From contig NZ_FOMI01000006.1 of NCBI RefSeq assembly GCF_900112595.1, positions 1 to 46,819 on the forward strand: DNA of 46,819 bases, in the 5' to 3' direction. The notes beneath the pieces are model-generated. The model was given only the letters and a program-made list of their open reading frames with translations, searched no databases and had not been told where the DNA came from. The DNA is from Algibacter pectinivorans (GTDB taxonomy: Bacteria > Bacteroidota > Bacteroidia > Flavobacteriales > Flavobacteriaceae). Positions 25,582-34,210 of this stretch are shown one piece after another (positions within the stretch are counted from its first letter, which is position 1; each line of letters opens with the position of its first letter). The position numbers were made by a program, and so were the translations under genes.

Positions 25582-26628
25582 ATGAAAAAATTAGTTTTTA
25601 TAATACTAGTAGCTCTTTATGTAATGTCCTGTTCTAAATCATCTTATACCAATGATTATGTACCTGTTTACCTAAATGTAGAGCAACCAGATAATTTCCC
25701 GGAAATAGTTTATAATTTAGATGCTAATCCAGTAACACAAGCTGGTTTCGAACTAGGTAAAAAGTTGTTTTACGATGGTAAATTATCGGCAAACGATGCT
25801 ATTCCTTGTGCGTTTTGTCATGAGCAAGCCTTCGCTTTTACCCATCATGAGCATACGGTAAGCCATGGCGTTAACGGAGGTATTGGTACGCGTAATGCAC
25901 AACCCATGCAAAATTTAGCCTATCAATCTGAGTTTATGTGGGATGGTGCGGCAACACATTTGGATTTTCAACCAATTATTCCTTTAACGAGCGAGGTTGA
26001 AATGGGGGAAACCTTAGGTAACGTATTAAATAAGCTTAATGCCGATACGTATTATAGAAAGCAGTTTCCAAAAGCCTTTGAAGATGGCGAAATAAATAGC
26101 GAAAATTTATTAAAGGCGCTTTCGCAATTTATGGTTATGATGGTTTCCTCTAATTCAAAATATGATAAATACGTACGTAACGAAGACGGAGGCGAACTAA
26201 CCGAAATTGAATTAAATGGTTTAAATAATTTTAAAAATAAATGTGCAACTTGTCATGCTACCGATTTGTTTACAGATCATAGTTATCGTAACAATGGTTT
26301 GTCAATAAATCCAAAACTAAATGATAAAGGGCGTTATAATATTTTTGAAAACCCCAAGGATTTATACAAATTTAAGGTGCCAAGTTTGCGCAACGTAGCG
26401 CTATCATTACCATACATGCATGATGGTCGTTTTTCTAGTCTAGAAGCTGTTTTAAATTTTTACGATTCAGGTATGACCGATAATGGTAATGTAGATGAAC
26501 TATTTAAAAGAGAAGATGGTACTTTAGGAATTACACTCTCCACCTACGAAAAAGAAAGCATAATTGCATTTCTTTATACTTTAACAGATAACGAATTTTT
26601 AACAGATGAAAGATTCTCAGAATTTTAA
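25582..26628 (+). CDS. MbnH/MauG-like di-haem cytochrome c peroxidase family lipoprotein
   Basis: 348 residues with a lipoprotein-like signal (Cys17 in LYVMSC). Two c-type haem sites are present: CAFCH (76-80) and CATCH (221-225). Family segments are GKKLFYDGKLSANDAIPCAFCH, GTRNAQPMQNLAY, FKVPSLRNVALSLPYMHDGRFSSLEAVLNFY. Such proteins include CcpA peroxidases, MauG and MbnH; the gene order with MbnP favours the MbnH group, which uses a high-valent haem to oxidise tryptophan on MbnP. Activity is not shown by sequence. Its 3' end overlaps the next gene by 23 bp. Confidence 0.9.
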   Translation: MKKLVFIILVALYVMSCSKSSYTNDYVPVYLNVEQPDNFPEIVYNLDANPVTQAGFELGKKLFYDGKLSANDAIPCAFCHEQAFAFTHHEHTVSHGVNGGIGTRNAQPMQNLAYQSEFMWDGAATHLDFQPIIPLTSEVEMGETLGNVLNKLNADTYYRKQFPKAFEDGEINSENLLKALSQFMVMMVSSNSKYDKYVRNEDGGELTEIELNGLNNFKNKCATCHATDLFTDHSYRNNGLSINPKLNDKGRYNIFENPKDLYKFKVPSLRNVALSLPYMHDGRFSSLEAVLNFYDSGMTDNGNVDELFKREDGTLGITLSTYEKESIIAFLYTLTDNEFLTDERFSEF

Positions 26629-27610
26629 CAAAATAAGCCTATTTGTAATTGCTTTTATAATGAATATTCATGCTATTAAGGCTACCGAAATAGACCCGCC
26701 GTTTGATACCTATAAGCATGTTTTTGAGCCTTTTGGAGTAACGTGCGATTTGTGTGGGTGTTCTACAAGTTCTGGAAGCTTTGGTTTTGGCACGCTTAGT
26801 AATTCTAATTTTGTTGGTATTCGTTATATCTATCAAAGTTTTGAGTCTAAAGACGGTATTTTTTCTAATTCCCCAACAACTAAAGAAACTTTTAATACGT
26901 ATCAATTATGGGCGCAATTACCTATTAACGATGTTTTTTATTTAAGTTTAAATGTACCTTATCAAGATTTAAACAGAGCATATGAAAATGGGTATAAAGA
27001 GAATTTAAATGGCTTAGGAGATAGTAGTATAATGGGGTGGTATAAATTGCAATTTTATAAAAAAGAAAGTGACTCTTTAACTTTTAGTACAGAACGTATG
27101 GCATCTGGACACTCATTACAATTTGGCGTTGGTGTAAAACTGCCAACCGGTAAGTTTGAAGAAGCATTGGCAGATAATGTTAATCCTGGTTTTCAGGTTG
27201 GTACAGGCAGTGTTGATGGTGTTTTTGCTATTGGATATAATTATGGAAGTAATAAGTTTGGCGTTAATACGTTAATGACATATTACTTAAAAGGTGAAAA
27301 TAAAAACGATTATCAATTTGGAAATCAGTTTAGCTATTCGACAAATTTTTTCACTGCATTTTCAAAAAAAAATTATAATATTATGCCATTTATAGGTTTT
27401 TCGGGAGATGTTTATGATAAAATTACGCAATACAACGAAACCTTGGCCGATACCGATGGAAAGATATTAAGCGGTACAATAGGTTCTGAGGTTGCTATCG
27501 AGAAATTTATTTTTGGAACTAATTACACATTACCTTTAAGTCAAAATTTATTTGGCGGTAATGTGAAATCTAAAAACCGCTTTTCAATTTATGTAAACTT
27601 TGCATTATAA
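26606..27610 (+). CDS. Outer-membrane-like beta protein with CDLCGC motif
   Basis: 334 residues. I keep the start at 26606, overlapping the haem-enzyme gene by 23 bp, because it gives a full signal (KISLFVIAFIMNIHAIKA); the ATG at 26660 would cut into it. Mature residues begin with EIDPPFDTYKHVFEPFGVTCDLCGCSTSSG, holding a CxxCxC cluster, and then a series of amphipathic strands (FVGIRYIYQSF, FYLSLNVPYQDL, LQFGVGVKLPTGKF) that end in FSIYVNFAL, an aromatic C terminus usual for outer-membrane barrels. It is the last gene of the cluster. Transport or receptor function is inferred. Confidence 0.75.
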   Translation: MKDSQNFNKISLFVIAFIMNIHAIKATEIDPPFDTYKHVFEPFGVTCDLCGCSTSSGSFGFGTLSNSNFVGIRYIYQSFESKDGIFSNSPTTKETFNTYQLWAQLPINDVFYLSLNVPYQDLNRAYENGYKENLNGLGDSSIMGWYKLQFYKKESDSLTFSTERMASGHSLQFGVGVKLPTGKFEEALADNVNPGFQVGTGSVDGVFAIGYNYGSNKFGVNTLMTYYLKGENKNDYQFGNQFSYSTNFFTAFSKKNYNIMPFIGFSGDVYDKITQYNETLADTDGKILSGTIGSEVAIEKFIFGTNYTLPLSQNLFGGNVKSKNRFSIYVNFAL

Positions 27611-27649
27611 TGTATTAGTTGTATAATAAAAAACAAGTAAGCCTATAGC

Positions 27650-27695
27650 AAAAAAAGATTCGCAATTAATTAGTGTTATTGTGAATCTTTTTTTT
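27650..27695. terminator. Bidirectional terminator
   Basis: AAAAAGATTCGCAAT and ATTGTGAATCTTTTT pair over about 15 positions around an 11-nt loop. A runs on the left and T runs on the right make it usable from both strands. It separates the beta-protein gene (plus) from oxyR (minus). Confidence 0.8.
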
Positions 27696-27724
27696 GCTTT
27701 ATAAGAAATGGTAATTAGAATATT

Positions 27725-28663
27725 TTACTTAGGCAAGGGGCTAATAATTTTTACATTCTGAAAAGCAATCGCGCCACGTACCACTCCCGAAATAACATCT
27801 TGTAAGGCTTCAATAATTTGCATTTTTAAGCCGCTTTTGTGGTAAATTAAGCTGACTTCTCGTGCTGGTGTTGGCTCATTAAAGTAACGTAGATTTTCTT
27901 TTTCTTTTTCGCTAATTTCTAAGGTATGTAAATAGGGAAGCAGCGTCATGCCTAGTCCTTCGTTAGAGAGACGTATTAAGGTCTCTATACTTCCACTTTC
28001 TAATTGAAAAGTTTCTTCGGTTTGGCTTTTAAATACTTTACATAGGTTTATTACGCCATCTCTAAAACAGTGGCCATCTTCTAACAATAACATATCATCT
28101 ACATCTAAGTCTGCAATATCTATAGTTTTATTTTTATGTAGACGATGGTTTTTAGGTATATAATTTACAAAAGGTTCAAAATATAGTACGCGTTCTTTTA
28201 TATTTTCGTCTTCCAAAGGTGTTGCGGCAATCGCAGCATCTAAATGGCCATCTTTAATTCGCGCCATAATTTCTTCGGTTGTTAATTCTTCAATTTTAAG
28301 CTTTACTTTAGGGTGCTTTTTAATAAAGTTTCTTAAAAACATGGGCAGAAGTGTAGGCATAACCGTAGGTATAATACCTATTTTAAATTCACCACCTATA
28401 AACCCTTTTTGCTGATCTACAATATCTTGAATTCGGTAAGATTCATTAACAATATTTCTAGCTTGCGTTACTATTTTTTTTCCAACATCTGTGAGCTCTA
28501 TAGGTTTTTTGCTTCGGTCGAAAATTAAAACATCCAGTTGGTCTTCAAGCTTTTGAATTTGCATACTTAACGTAGGTTGTGTAACAAAGCATTTTTCGGC
28601 AGCTTTAGTAAAGTTTTGATTTTCGGCAACAGCCAAAACATAGTACAATTGGGTAATAGTCAT
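27725..28663 (-). CDS. oxyR: Hydrogen peroxide-sensing LysR-family activator OxyR
   Basis: 312 residues from the ATG at 28663. An in-frame TTG at 28672 adds three residues and is less likely. The N-terminal LysR helix-turn-helix is TITQLYYVLAVAENQNFTKAAEKCFVTQPTLS. In the sensor domain EDGHCFRDGVINLC holds Cys199 and Cys208, the same positions and spacing as the redox pair of E. coli OxyR. It is divergent from dps, with a 17-bp palindrome in the 102 bp between the starts. It should activate dps and other peroxide genes upon disulfide formation. Confidence 0.93.
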   Translation of the reverse strand: MTITQLYYVLAVAENQNFTKAAEKCFVTQPTLSMQIQKLEDQLDVLIFDRSKKPIELTDVGKKIVTQARNIVNESYRIQDIVDQQKGFIGGEFKIGIIPTVMPTLLPMFLRNFIKKHPKVKLKIEELTTEEIMARIKDGHLDAAIAATPLEDENIKERVLYFEPFVNYIPKNHRLHKNKTIDIADLDVDDMLLLEDGHCFRDGVINLCKVFKSQTEETFQLESGSIETLIRLSNEGLGMTLLPYLHTLEISEKEKENLRYFNEPTPAREVSLIYHKSGLKMQIIEALQDVISGVVRGAIAFQNVKIISPLPK

Positions 28664-28698
28664 TGGTATCAATTTAGGCTATAAAAATATAAAAAGTA

Positions 28699-28715
28699 TC
28701 AATAAAACTTATTGA
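28699..28715. promoter_or_regulatory. Palindrome between oxyR and dps (candidate OxyR site)
   Basis: TCAATAA (28699-28705), AAC, TTATTGA (28709-28715) is perfectly symmetrical. It covers the -33 TTG of the dps promoter. The position suits a LysR-type activator contacting RNA polymerase; the binding protein is inferred. Confidence 0.45.
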
Positions 28716-28743
28716 AATAGCTGTTAATTATAAATTAAATTTG
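28712..28743 (+). promoter_or_regulatory. Promoter of dps
   Basis: TTG at 28712-28714, 21 nt of spacing, and TAAATTTG at 28736-28743, an exact TAnnTTTG match. The start codon is 22 bp downstream. Confidence 0.55.
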
Positions 28744-28765
28744 TTGTAAGAAAATAACAAAGATT

Positions 28766-29248
28766 ATGACAACATTAAATAGTATTGGTTTAGATAGTGG
28801 CAAGACAAAGGCTCTAGCTGAAGATTTAAATAGCTTATTGGCTAACTTCCAAATTTATTATCAGAATTTAAGAGGGATTCACTGGAATATAAAAGGAAAA
28901 CGATTTTTTGATTTACACGTTAAATTTGAGGAGTTGTACACCGATGCAAATATGAAAGTAGATGAAATTGCCGAACGTATATTAACTTTAGGAGAAACGC
29001 CTTTACATACTTTCGAAGATTATTCGGCCAAGGCAAGAGTTCCGGTAGGAAAAAATATTTCGGAAGATGAAAAAGCCGTGCGATTAATAGTAGAATCGCT
29101 AACAGAACTTTTAAGTATTGAAAGAGCTATTTTAGATAAAGCAGGAGAAGCGAACGACGAAGGAACAAACTCTATGATGAGTGATTTTATTACCGAGCAA
29201 GAAAAAACTGTTTGGATGATGAAAGCTTGGTTAAATGAAACCGTCTAA
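28766..29248 (+). CDS. dps: Dps-family DNA-protecting ferritin-like protein
   Basis: 160 residues, the normal size. The ferroxidase ligands that sit between subunits are all present with the E. coli spacing: His39, His51, Asp66 and Glu70. RGIHWNIKGKRFFDLH is the family signature. Dps forms a 12-mer that stores iron and consumes peroxide, and often coats DNA. It is divergent from oxyR, a classical regulatory pairing in Bacteroidota. The N terminus is short and not Lys rich, so DNA binding may be weak. Confidence 0.96.
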   Translation: MTTLNSIGLDSGKTKALAEDLNSLLANFQIYYQNLRGIHWNIKGKRFFDLHVKFEELYTDANMKVDEIAERILTLGETPLHTFEDYSAKARVPVGKNISEDEKAVRLIVESLTELLSIERAILDKAGEANDEGTNSMMSDFITEQEKTVWMMKAWLNETV

Positions 29249-29294
29249 CTATATAGTTGGTTTTTACAATTTACAACTTTGATTACTAGCTATT

Positions 29295-29324
29295 AAAGCG
29301 ATCTTATTTTAAGGTCGCTTTTTT
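29295..29324 (+). terminator. Rho-independent terminator of dps
   Basis: AAAGCGATCTT, loop ATTTT, AAGGTCGCTTT (one T-G pair) and a T run. It lies 46 bp after the dps stop. Confidence 0.75.
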
Positions 29325-29375
29325 ATAAAAAATGGCAATAATTTGTATTATTAATTAACAGTTTTTTAAAATTTA

Positions 29376-29765
29376 TTAAAAACCGCTTTCTGCAATTATA
29401 ACATTTTGAAATGTAGGTGCGTTTTCGGTAATTTTTCCTATGCCTTTTTTATTGATTTTTAAAGTCACATCTTTAGTTGTTGTAAATAAAAGCACAGACC
29501 AAAAATGGGTTTTAAGGTAGGGTTTTAAAAACGTGAAAGCTTCATCTAATGTAAGTTCGCTTTCCTCATCCTCTGTATCTCTAGATTGGTAACGTAATTT
29601 TACTAAAACTTTTAGGTCTTTACCGGAAGACAATGGTCTAACAAATATGTTTTTTAAGTTAGGTTTGCCAATGGTTTTAGCCAAGGTTAATTTGGCAAAA
29701 CGACCTTCTTGGTAACTTTCTTTTACTTGTTCCCAGAATTCAATAAAGGTTTCTTGATATGGCAT
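29376..29765 (-). CDS. Hypothetical cytoplasmic protein (129 aa), end of the SpoIIM-DUF58 operon
   Basis: 129 residues with no signal or membrane segment; mixed alpha/beta (FIEFWEQVKESYQEGRFAKLTLAKTIGK, then LKNIFVRPLS, DLKVLVKLRYQ and TLKINKKG). I do not recognise a domain. It starts 55 bp after the DUF58 gene on the same strand and is probably co-transcribed. Highly acidic stretch DTEDEESE near residue 80. No function is suggested beyond its place in this operon. Confidence 0.65.
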   Translation of the reverse strand: MPYQETFIEFWEQVKESYQEGRFAKLTLAKTIGKPNLKNIFVRPLSSGKDLKVLVKLRYQSRDTEDEESELTLDEAFTFLKPYLKTHFWSVLLFTTTKDVTLKINKKGIGKITENAPTFQNVIIAESGF

Positions 29766-29820
29766 AAACTAAGGTTTAATAAAATATTGTTTTGAAGCCT
29801 CAAAAATAGCATTAAATATT

Positions 29821-31152
29821 TTATAATAAACCACGAGCCTTAATTTCTAAATATTTATTAATGGTGTCTATGGTTAAATTTTCTGGAGTGGTTAAAATGG
29901 AATAAATGCCATATTTTTTTAACTCGGTTACAATAAGGCGTTTTTCGAAGGCAAATTTTTCGGCAATAACCTTATCGTAAACTTGCTCGATAGTTTCGGC
30001 TTTGTTGTTTATTAGGTTATTAAGTTCGGTGTTTTTAAAAAACACAACCACTAATAAATGATTTTTTGAAATGGCTTTTAAGTAGGGTAGTTGACGCTCT
30101 AAACCATCTAAAGTTTCAAAATTGGTGTACATTAAAATAAGACTGCGTTGGGTAATATGGCGTTTTATACTCGCGTACAAGCGGCTAAAATCGCTTTCAA
30201 AAAAATCGGTTTTTACGTTGTAAAGCGCTTCTAGTATGAGTTGCATTTGCGAACTACGCCTCTCGGCAACTACAACATTTTCAATACGTTTAGAGAACGA
30301 CAACATACCGGCCTTATCATGCTTTTTTAAAACCACATTGCTCATTACTAAGGTCGCATTAATGGCATAATCTAGAAGACTTAAGCCGTTAAAAGGCATT
30401 TTCATAATACGGCCTTTGTCGATAATGGAATAAACGGGTTGCGATTTTTCGTCTTGAAACTGATTTACCATTAGCTGGTTTTTCTTGGCCGTAGCTTTCC
30501 AGTTAATGGTGCGTAAATCGTCGCCTAAAACGTAATCTTTAATTTGCTCGAACTCCATAGAATGCCCCAAACGGCGTACTTTTTTTAAGCCATATTCTAA
30601 CGCGTTTTTATTGATGTTTAAAAGCTCGAACTTTTTTAACTGCTTAAAGCTTGGGTAGGTTGGTACCATGGTACCGCCATTAAAAGTGAAGCGTTTAGCC
30701 ACTAAATTTAAAACAGATGATGCATAAACATTTAAATCGCCAAAATAATATTCGCCGCGTTCGGTTGGTTTTAAATGATACTGAATGCTTCTTGTTTTAC
30801 GAGAAGTTACAGATTCTTTAATTTTAAAATCTCTTATTTGAAATTGCTCGGGCACTTCATCTATAACTTCAAGATAAATGGTAAACGGGTAATTGTTAGT
30901 AATATCAATATGAATTTGGTTTTTATCGCCATTTGAAAATTTATCAGGTAGATTTCTTGTAGCATCAATTTTATGTTTACCCATGAAAACAATTAGAAAA
31001 TCTACGATAAAAAGTAGGATTAAAACTAAAATAGATAGTTGCGCAACATTAAACAACACAGGAATAAAATAACTTAAGGCAAACAAAACCACAATGGCAA
31101 TGCCAGTATAGAAAAAACGCGGTTGTATGTAGAAGGGTTTGAAAAGTTTCAA
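29821..31152 (-). CDS. DUF58 domain protein
   Basis: 443 residues. Two N-terminal membrane helices (about 11-29 and 35-55) precede a soluble part with DUF58 near 195-290: GLKKVRRLGHSMEFEQIKDYVLGDDLRTINWKATAKKNQLMVNQFQDEKSQPVYSIIDKGRIM. DUF58 proteins carry a degenerate von Willebrand A-like fold and nearly always pair with MoxR ATPases. Here the MoxR gene is 57 bp upstream. Role in the membrane module is unknown. Confidence 0.9.
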   Translation of the reverse strand: MKLFKPFYIQPRFFYTGIAIVVLFALSYFIPVLFNVAQLSILVLILLFIVDFLIVFMGKHKIDATRNLPDKFSNGDKNQIHIDITNNYPFTIYLEVIDEVPEQFQIRDFKIKESVTSRKTRSIQYHLKPTERGEYYFGDLNVYASSVLNLVAKRFTFNGGTMVPTYPSFKQLKKFELLNINKNALEYGLKKVRRLGHSMEFEQIKDYVLGDDLRTINWKATAKKNQLMVNQFQDEKSQPVYSIIDKGRIMKMPFNGLSLLDYAINATLVMSNVVLKKHDKAGMLSFSKRIENVVVAERRSSQMQLILEALYNVKTDFFESDFSRLYASIKRHITQRSLILMYTNFETLDGLERQLPYLKAISKNHLLVVVFFKNTELNNLINNKAETIEQVYDKVIAEKFAFEKRLIVTELKKYGIYSILTTPENLTIDTINKYLEIKARGLL

Positions 31153-31209
31153 AGTTGTTAGTTGTTACGTTTTAGTAAGACTGAAAACTGCGATTGCCAC
31201 TGAACACTA

Positions 31210-32280
31210 TTAACGCGGTATCTCAACCGTTTCAATAATTTGCTTAATAATTTGTTTGCTAGAAACGCCTTCCATTTCGCGCTCTGGCGTTACAATAACT
31301 CTGTGATGTAAAACAGGAATGGCGGCACGTTTAATATCCTCTGGTGTAACAAAGTCTCTGCCGCTCATGGCTGCAAATGCTTTGCTCGATTTTAAAATGG
31401 CTATAGATGCTCTAGGGGAAGCACCTAAATACAAAAACTGATTGCTTCGTGTGGCTACAATGAGTTGTGCAATGTATTTTAGTAAATGCGTTTCAACCAA
31501 AACTTGAGATACTAAATTTTGATATTCTGTTATTTGATTAGCCGTTAAAAAAGATTCTATTTTATCGGTTTTAACATCATCTCTTAAGGCGTGCTCGCGC
31601 GATAAAATTTCAATTTCCTCTTCTAAATTAGGATAGTCAACATCTATTTTAAATAAAAAACGATCTAGTTGAGCTTCGGGTAATCTATAAGTACCTTCCT
31701 GTTCTACTGGGTTTTGTGTTGCTAAAACCATAAAAGGCGAATCTAAATTAAATTTATTACCATCAATAGTAATTTGCTGCTCTTCCATAACCTCAAATAA
31801 GGCGGCTTGAGTTTTTGCAGGTGCTCTATTAATTTCGTCAATAAGAATCATGTTAGAGAAAATAGGACCTTTTTTAAATTCGAATTCCGAATCTTTAAGG
31901 TTAAAAACCGAAGTTCCTAAAATATCACTTGGCATTAAATCTGGCGTAAATTGTATTCTGCTAAACCCAACGCTTAAAGACTTTGCTAATAATTTGGCTG
32001 TTACCGTTTTTGCAACACCAGGAACACCTTCTATAAGTGCGTGTCCTTTGGCTAGTAACGATGCAATAAGCATATCTACCATATCTTTTTGGCCAACTAT
32101 AATTTTACCCACCTCTAGCTTTATTTTTTCAACACTTTCTTGAAGCTCCGATAAATCTAAGCGGTTTTTAAATGTTAAATCTTCGTTAGTGTTCAACGCA
32201 CTACTATCAATGGATGATAATGCATCTTCTGGCTGAATTGGTGTATTTTGTGGTTCTAATTGTTCGTTATTCTCGTCCAT
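31210..32280 (-). CDS. moxR: MoxR-family AAA+ ATPase
   Basis: 356 residues. A 50-residue acidic N-terminal extension precedes the AAA core. Walker A is GVPGVAKT (85-92), Walker B is MILIDEINRAPAKTQAALFEVMEE (144 onward), sensor 1 is LATQNPVEQEGTYRLPEAQLDRF. The C-terminal lid has GASPRASIAILKSSKAFAAMSGRDFVTPEDI. MoxR ATPases act as chaperone-like remodellers of DUF58 or VWA partners. DUF4350 precedes it by 2 bp and DUF58 follows. Confidence 0.94.
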   Translation of the reverse strand: MDENNEQLEPQNTPIQPEDALSSIDSSALNTNEDLTFKNRLDLSELQESVEKIKLEVGKIIVGQKDMVDMLIASLLAKGHALIEGVPGVAKTVTAKLLAKSLSVGFSRIQFTPDLMPSDILGTSVFNLKDSEFEFKKGPIFSNMILIDEINRAPAKTQAALFEVMEEQQITIDGNKFNLDSPFMVLATQNPVEQEGTYRLPEAQLDRFLFKIDVDYPNLEEEIEILSREHALRDDVKTDKIESFLTANQITEYQNLVSQVLVETHLLKYIAQLIVATRSNQFLYLGASPRASIAILKSSKAFAAMSGRDFVTPEDIKRAAIPVLHHRVIVTPEREMEGVSSKQIIKQIIETVEIPR

Positions 32281-32282
32281 AA

Positions 32283-33488
32283 TTATTTGGTGTAAAATGC
32301 TTCAATATGTCTGTTGAGCTTTATTAAATTTTCTTCAAAAAACTCATTTTTAGATCGCATTAAATTAATATAGTTTACCAGCTTTTTAATGTCGTCTAAT
32401 TTTTTTCCGGTTTTAGTAGCTAGTTTTTCGGTGAATTGCTCGTCTAAAACATCGGTGTTTAAATTTAAATCGCGACGAATTTTTTCTAAAAAGTACGTTA
32501 TTTTTTTATCGATTAAATTTTTGTGGTCTTTAGTGTCAAAGTATAAATTGGATACCGTTTTAACAAAGGCTACCGTCGTGTTTTGCAACGGTTTAACTAT
32601 TTTAATAATACGCTGTCTCCGTTTTGCGTTAAAAATCATAAACAATATACCAAATACGATAGCCGTAAACCACGCCCATCTAAAGGATAATTGCTCTAAA
32701 AACCAACCCAGATTCGATTCCTGCTCAACATCGCCATCGTAACCTGTTTGTATTTTGGTGTAGGAATCGAAATAGACGTTATTATCTGGTAAATAGGATA
32801 GTGCACCTTCAATATATTGGTAGCGGTCTTCTTTTAAAAGATGATAATTGGTAAATATTTTAGGCTCTAAATGCAAATAAATAGTGCCATCCCCAAAGGG
32901 CACCTGTAAAAAGTTAGGGTGCTTGTAATCTATTTTAGAAAATCCTAACACGGAGTGATTTATAGAATCGAAATCGGAAAAATATTGATCGCTTACATTT
33001 CTATCGAGCGTTATCGCCGGTATGTTTAAGTGTTTTAAGGATAAAAATGAAATGCTATCTTTTTCGTTGTCAATGTATTTAACACTAACCTCTAGGGTGT
33101 CGTGAAGTTTTTGAGGGAAGTAATAATCCGAAAGAAACAGGGTGTTACCGGCATCAACAAAACTTAGTAACTCATCAATAGAGTCGTCTTCTAAATAATC
33201 AGAATTTCCAATAATAATATAGTTTCCTTGGGCTACATGTTCGCCATAGCCATCTTCAGAATTGGCACTTAAGTAACTCGATGGCTGGTGGTAAACTGTT
33301 CTTACTTTGTAATCTTTAAATAGTTTAGGAAGCTCTTTGTAAAGTACGCTAACACCGTAGGGTTTGTTGCTTTTTTCATCGAAAGACTCTTCCCAATCCA
33401 CCACTTTGGTACGTTTTACACCAATAACAACCGATGCTGTAATAATTAGCACCACGATAATAAGTATAACAGGCAATGTCTTTTTCAT
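32283..33488 (-). CDS. DUF4350 domain membrane protein
   Basis: 401 residues. An N-terminal helix (KKTLPVILIIVVLIITASVVIGV) anchors an extracytoplasmic DUF4350 region (about 40-220: KPYGVSVLYKELPKLF, GNYIIIGNSDYLEDDSIDELLSFVDAGNTLFLSDYYF). A second membrane helix near 272-290 (WAWFTAIVFGILFMIF) leads to a basic cytoplasmic tail. Family members stand in MoxR/DUF58 operons. It shares one base with the DUF4129 gene upstream. Function unknown. Confidence 0.85.
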   Translation of the reverse strand: MKKTLPVILIIVVLIITASVVIGVKRTKVVDWEESFDEKSNKPYGVSVLYKELPKLFKDYKVRTVYHQPSSYLSANSEDGYGEHVAQGNYIIIGNSDYLEDDSIDELLSFVDAGNTLFLSDYYFPQKLHDTLEVSVKYIDNEKDSISFLSLKHLNIPAITLDRNVSDQYFSDFDSINHSVLGFSKIDYKHPNFLQVPFGDGTIYLHLEPKIFTNYHLLKEDRYQYIEGALSYLPDNNVYFDSYTKIQTGYDGDVEQESNLGWFLEQLSFRWAWFTAIVFGILFMIFNAKRRQRIIKIVKPLQNTTVAFVKTVSNLYFDTKDHKNLIDKKITYFLEKIRRDLNLNTDVLDEQFTEKLATKTGKKLDDIKKLVNYINLMRSKNEFFEENLIKLNRHIEAFYTK

Positions 33489-34210
33489 TAATTTACCTGT
33501 TTTAAAAAGTTAGAAAAATTTCCTTTAGCCTTATTGTATTTGTCTAGGTTTAGCGGGAATTCGCCATACCAAATGTAATTGTACAAATACGAGGTGTACT
33601 CAAAATCTTTGCTAAAAGGTTGGTTGCTTACCTCGTTTAAATATTCGTTGTTAGTTTTATCGTCTTCAAATTTTATGTGGTTTTTTAGGCTTAGTGTTTT
33701 TAAAACTAATAGGTAATAATACCGAATAGCTAAACGGTAATCCTTTTCGTTTTCAGCATGTTTAATTAAGGTGTTAATATCGGCGTTTTCAATATTTTCG
33801 GCCGTTATTTCGCTGTAGGTATTAATGGCTTTATTTCGGTTTGATGTAAATAAACCAGTTCCACCTTCGTTAAGTAAAATGTAAACTAAAAATATTACAG
33901 CAAGCGCAATGGCTAAGTAAAACAACCAAGAAAGCGGCCCCAGATTTAAGCTAAAAGTATTTGTGTTATTTTGTTCTTCTCTTTTTACTTCGCCGTTTTT
34001 ATAATCTTCATATTTGCCAGAGCCTGTTGGTGTTTTCGAGACTATTTCATCCCCTTCGTAATTATATTTACTACGAGTGTAACGGGATTTAAAGTCTTCA
34101 TCAAAAGTTCTTATTTGTTGTGGTGTTTGTATTGGTAGTGCATACAAAGGTTTAAACACACAGGCTACAAGACATAAAAAAAGAAAGATATGTAGGTGCT
34201 TTGTTTTCAA
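33488..34210 (-). CDS. DUF4129 domain protein
   Basis: 240 residues. A signal peptide or anchor (LHIFLFLCLVACVFKPLYA) is followed by a short extracytoplasmic part, one membrane helix (about 93-112, LSWLFYLAIALAVIFLVYIL) and a cytoplasmic helical DUF4129 domain with NADINTLIKHAENEKDYRLAIRYYYLLVLKTL and the ending YLYNYIWYGEFPLNLDKYNKAKGNF. It overlaps SpoIIM by 4 bp and DUF4350 by 1 bp, so translation is coupled along the operon. Confidence 0.85.
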   Translation of the reverse strand: MKTKHLHIFLFLCLVACVFKPLYALPIQTPQQIRTFDEDFKSRYTRSKYNYEGDEIVSKTPTGSGKYEDYKNGEVKREEQNNTNTFSLNLGPLSWLFYLAIALAVIFLVYILLNEGGTGLFTSNRNKAINTYSEITAENIENADINTLIKHAENEKDYRLAIRYYYLLVLKTLSLKNHIKFEDDKTNNEYLNEVSNQPFSKDFEYTSYLYNYIWYGEFPLNLDKYNKAKGNFSNFLKQVN

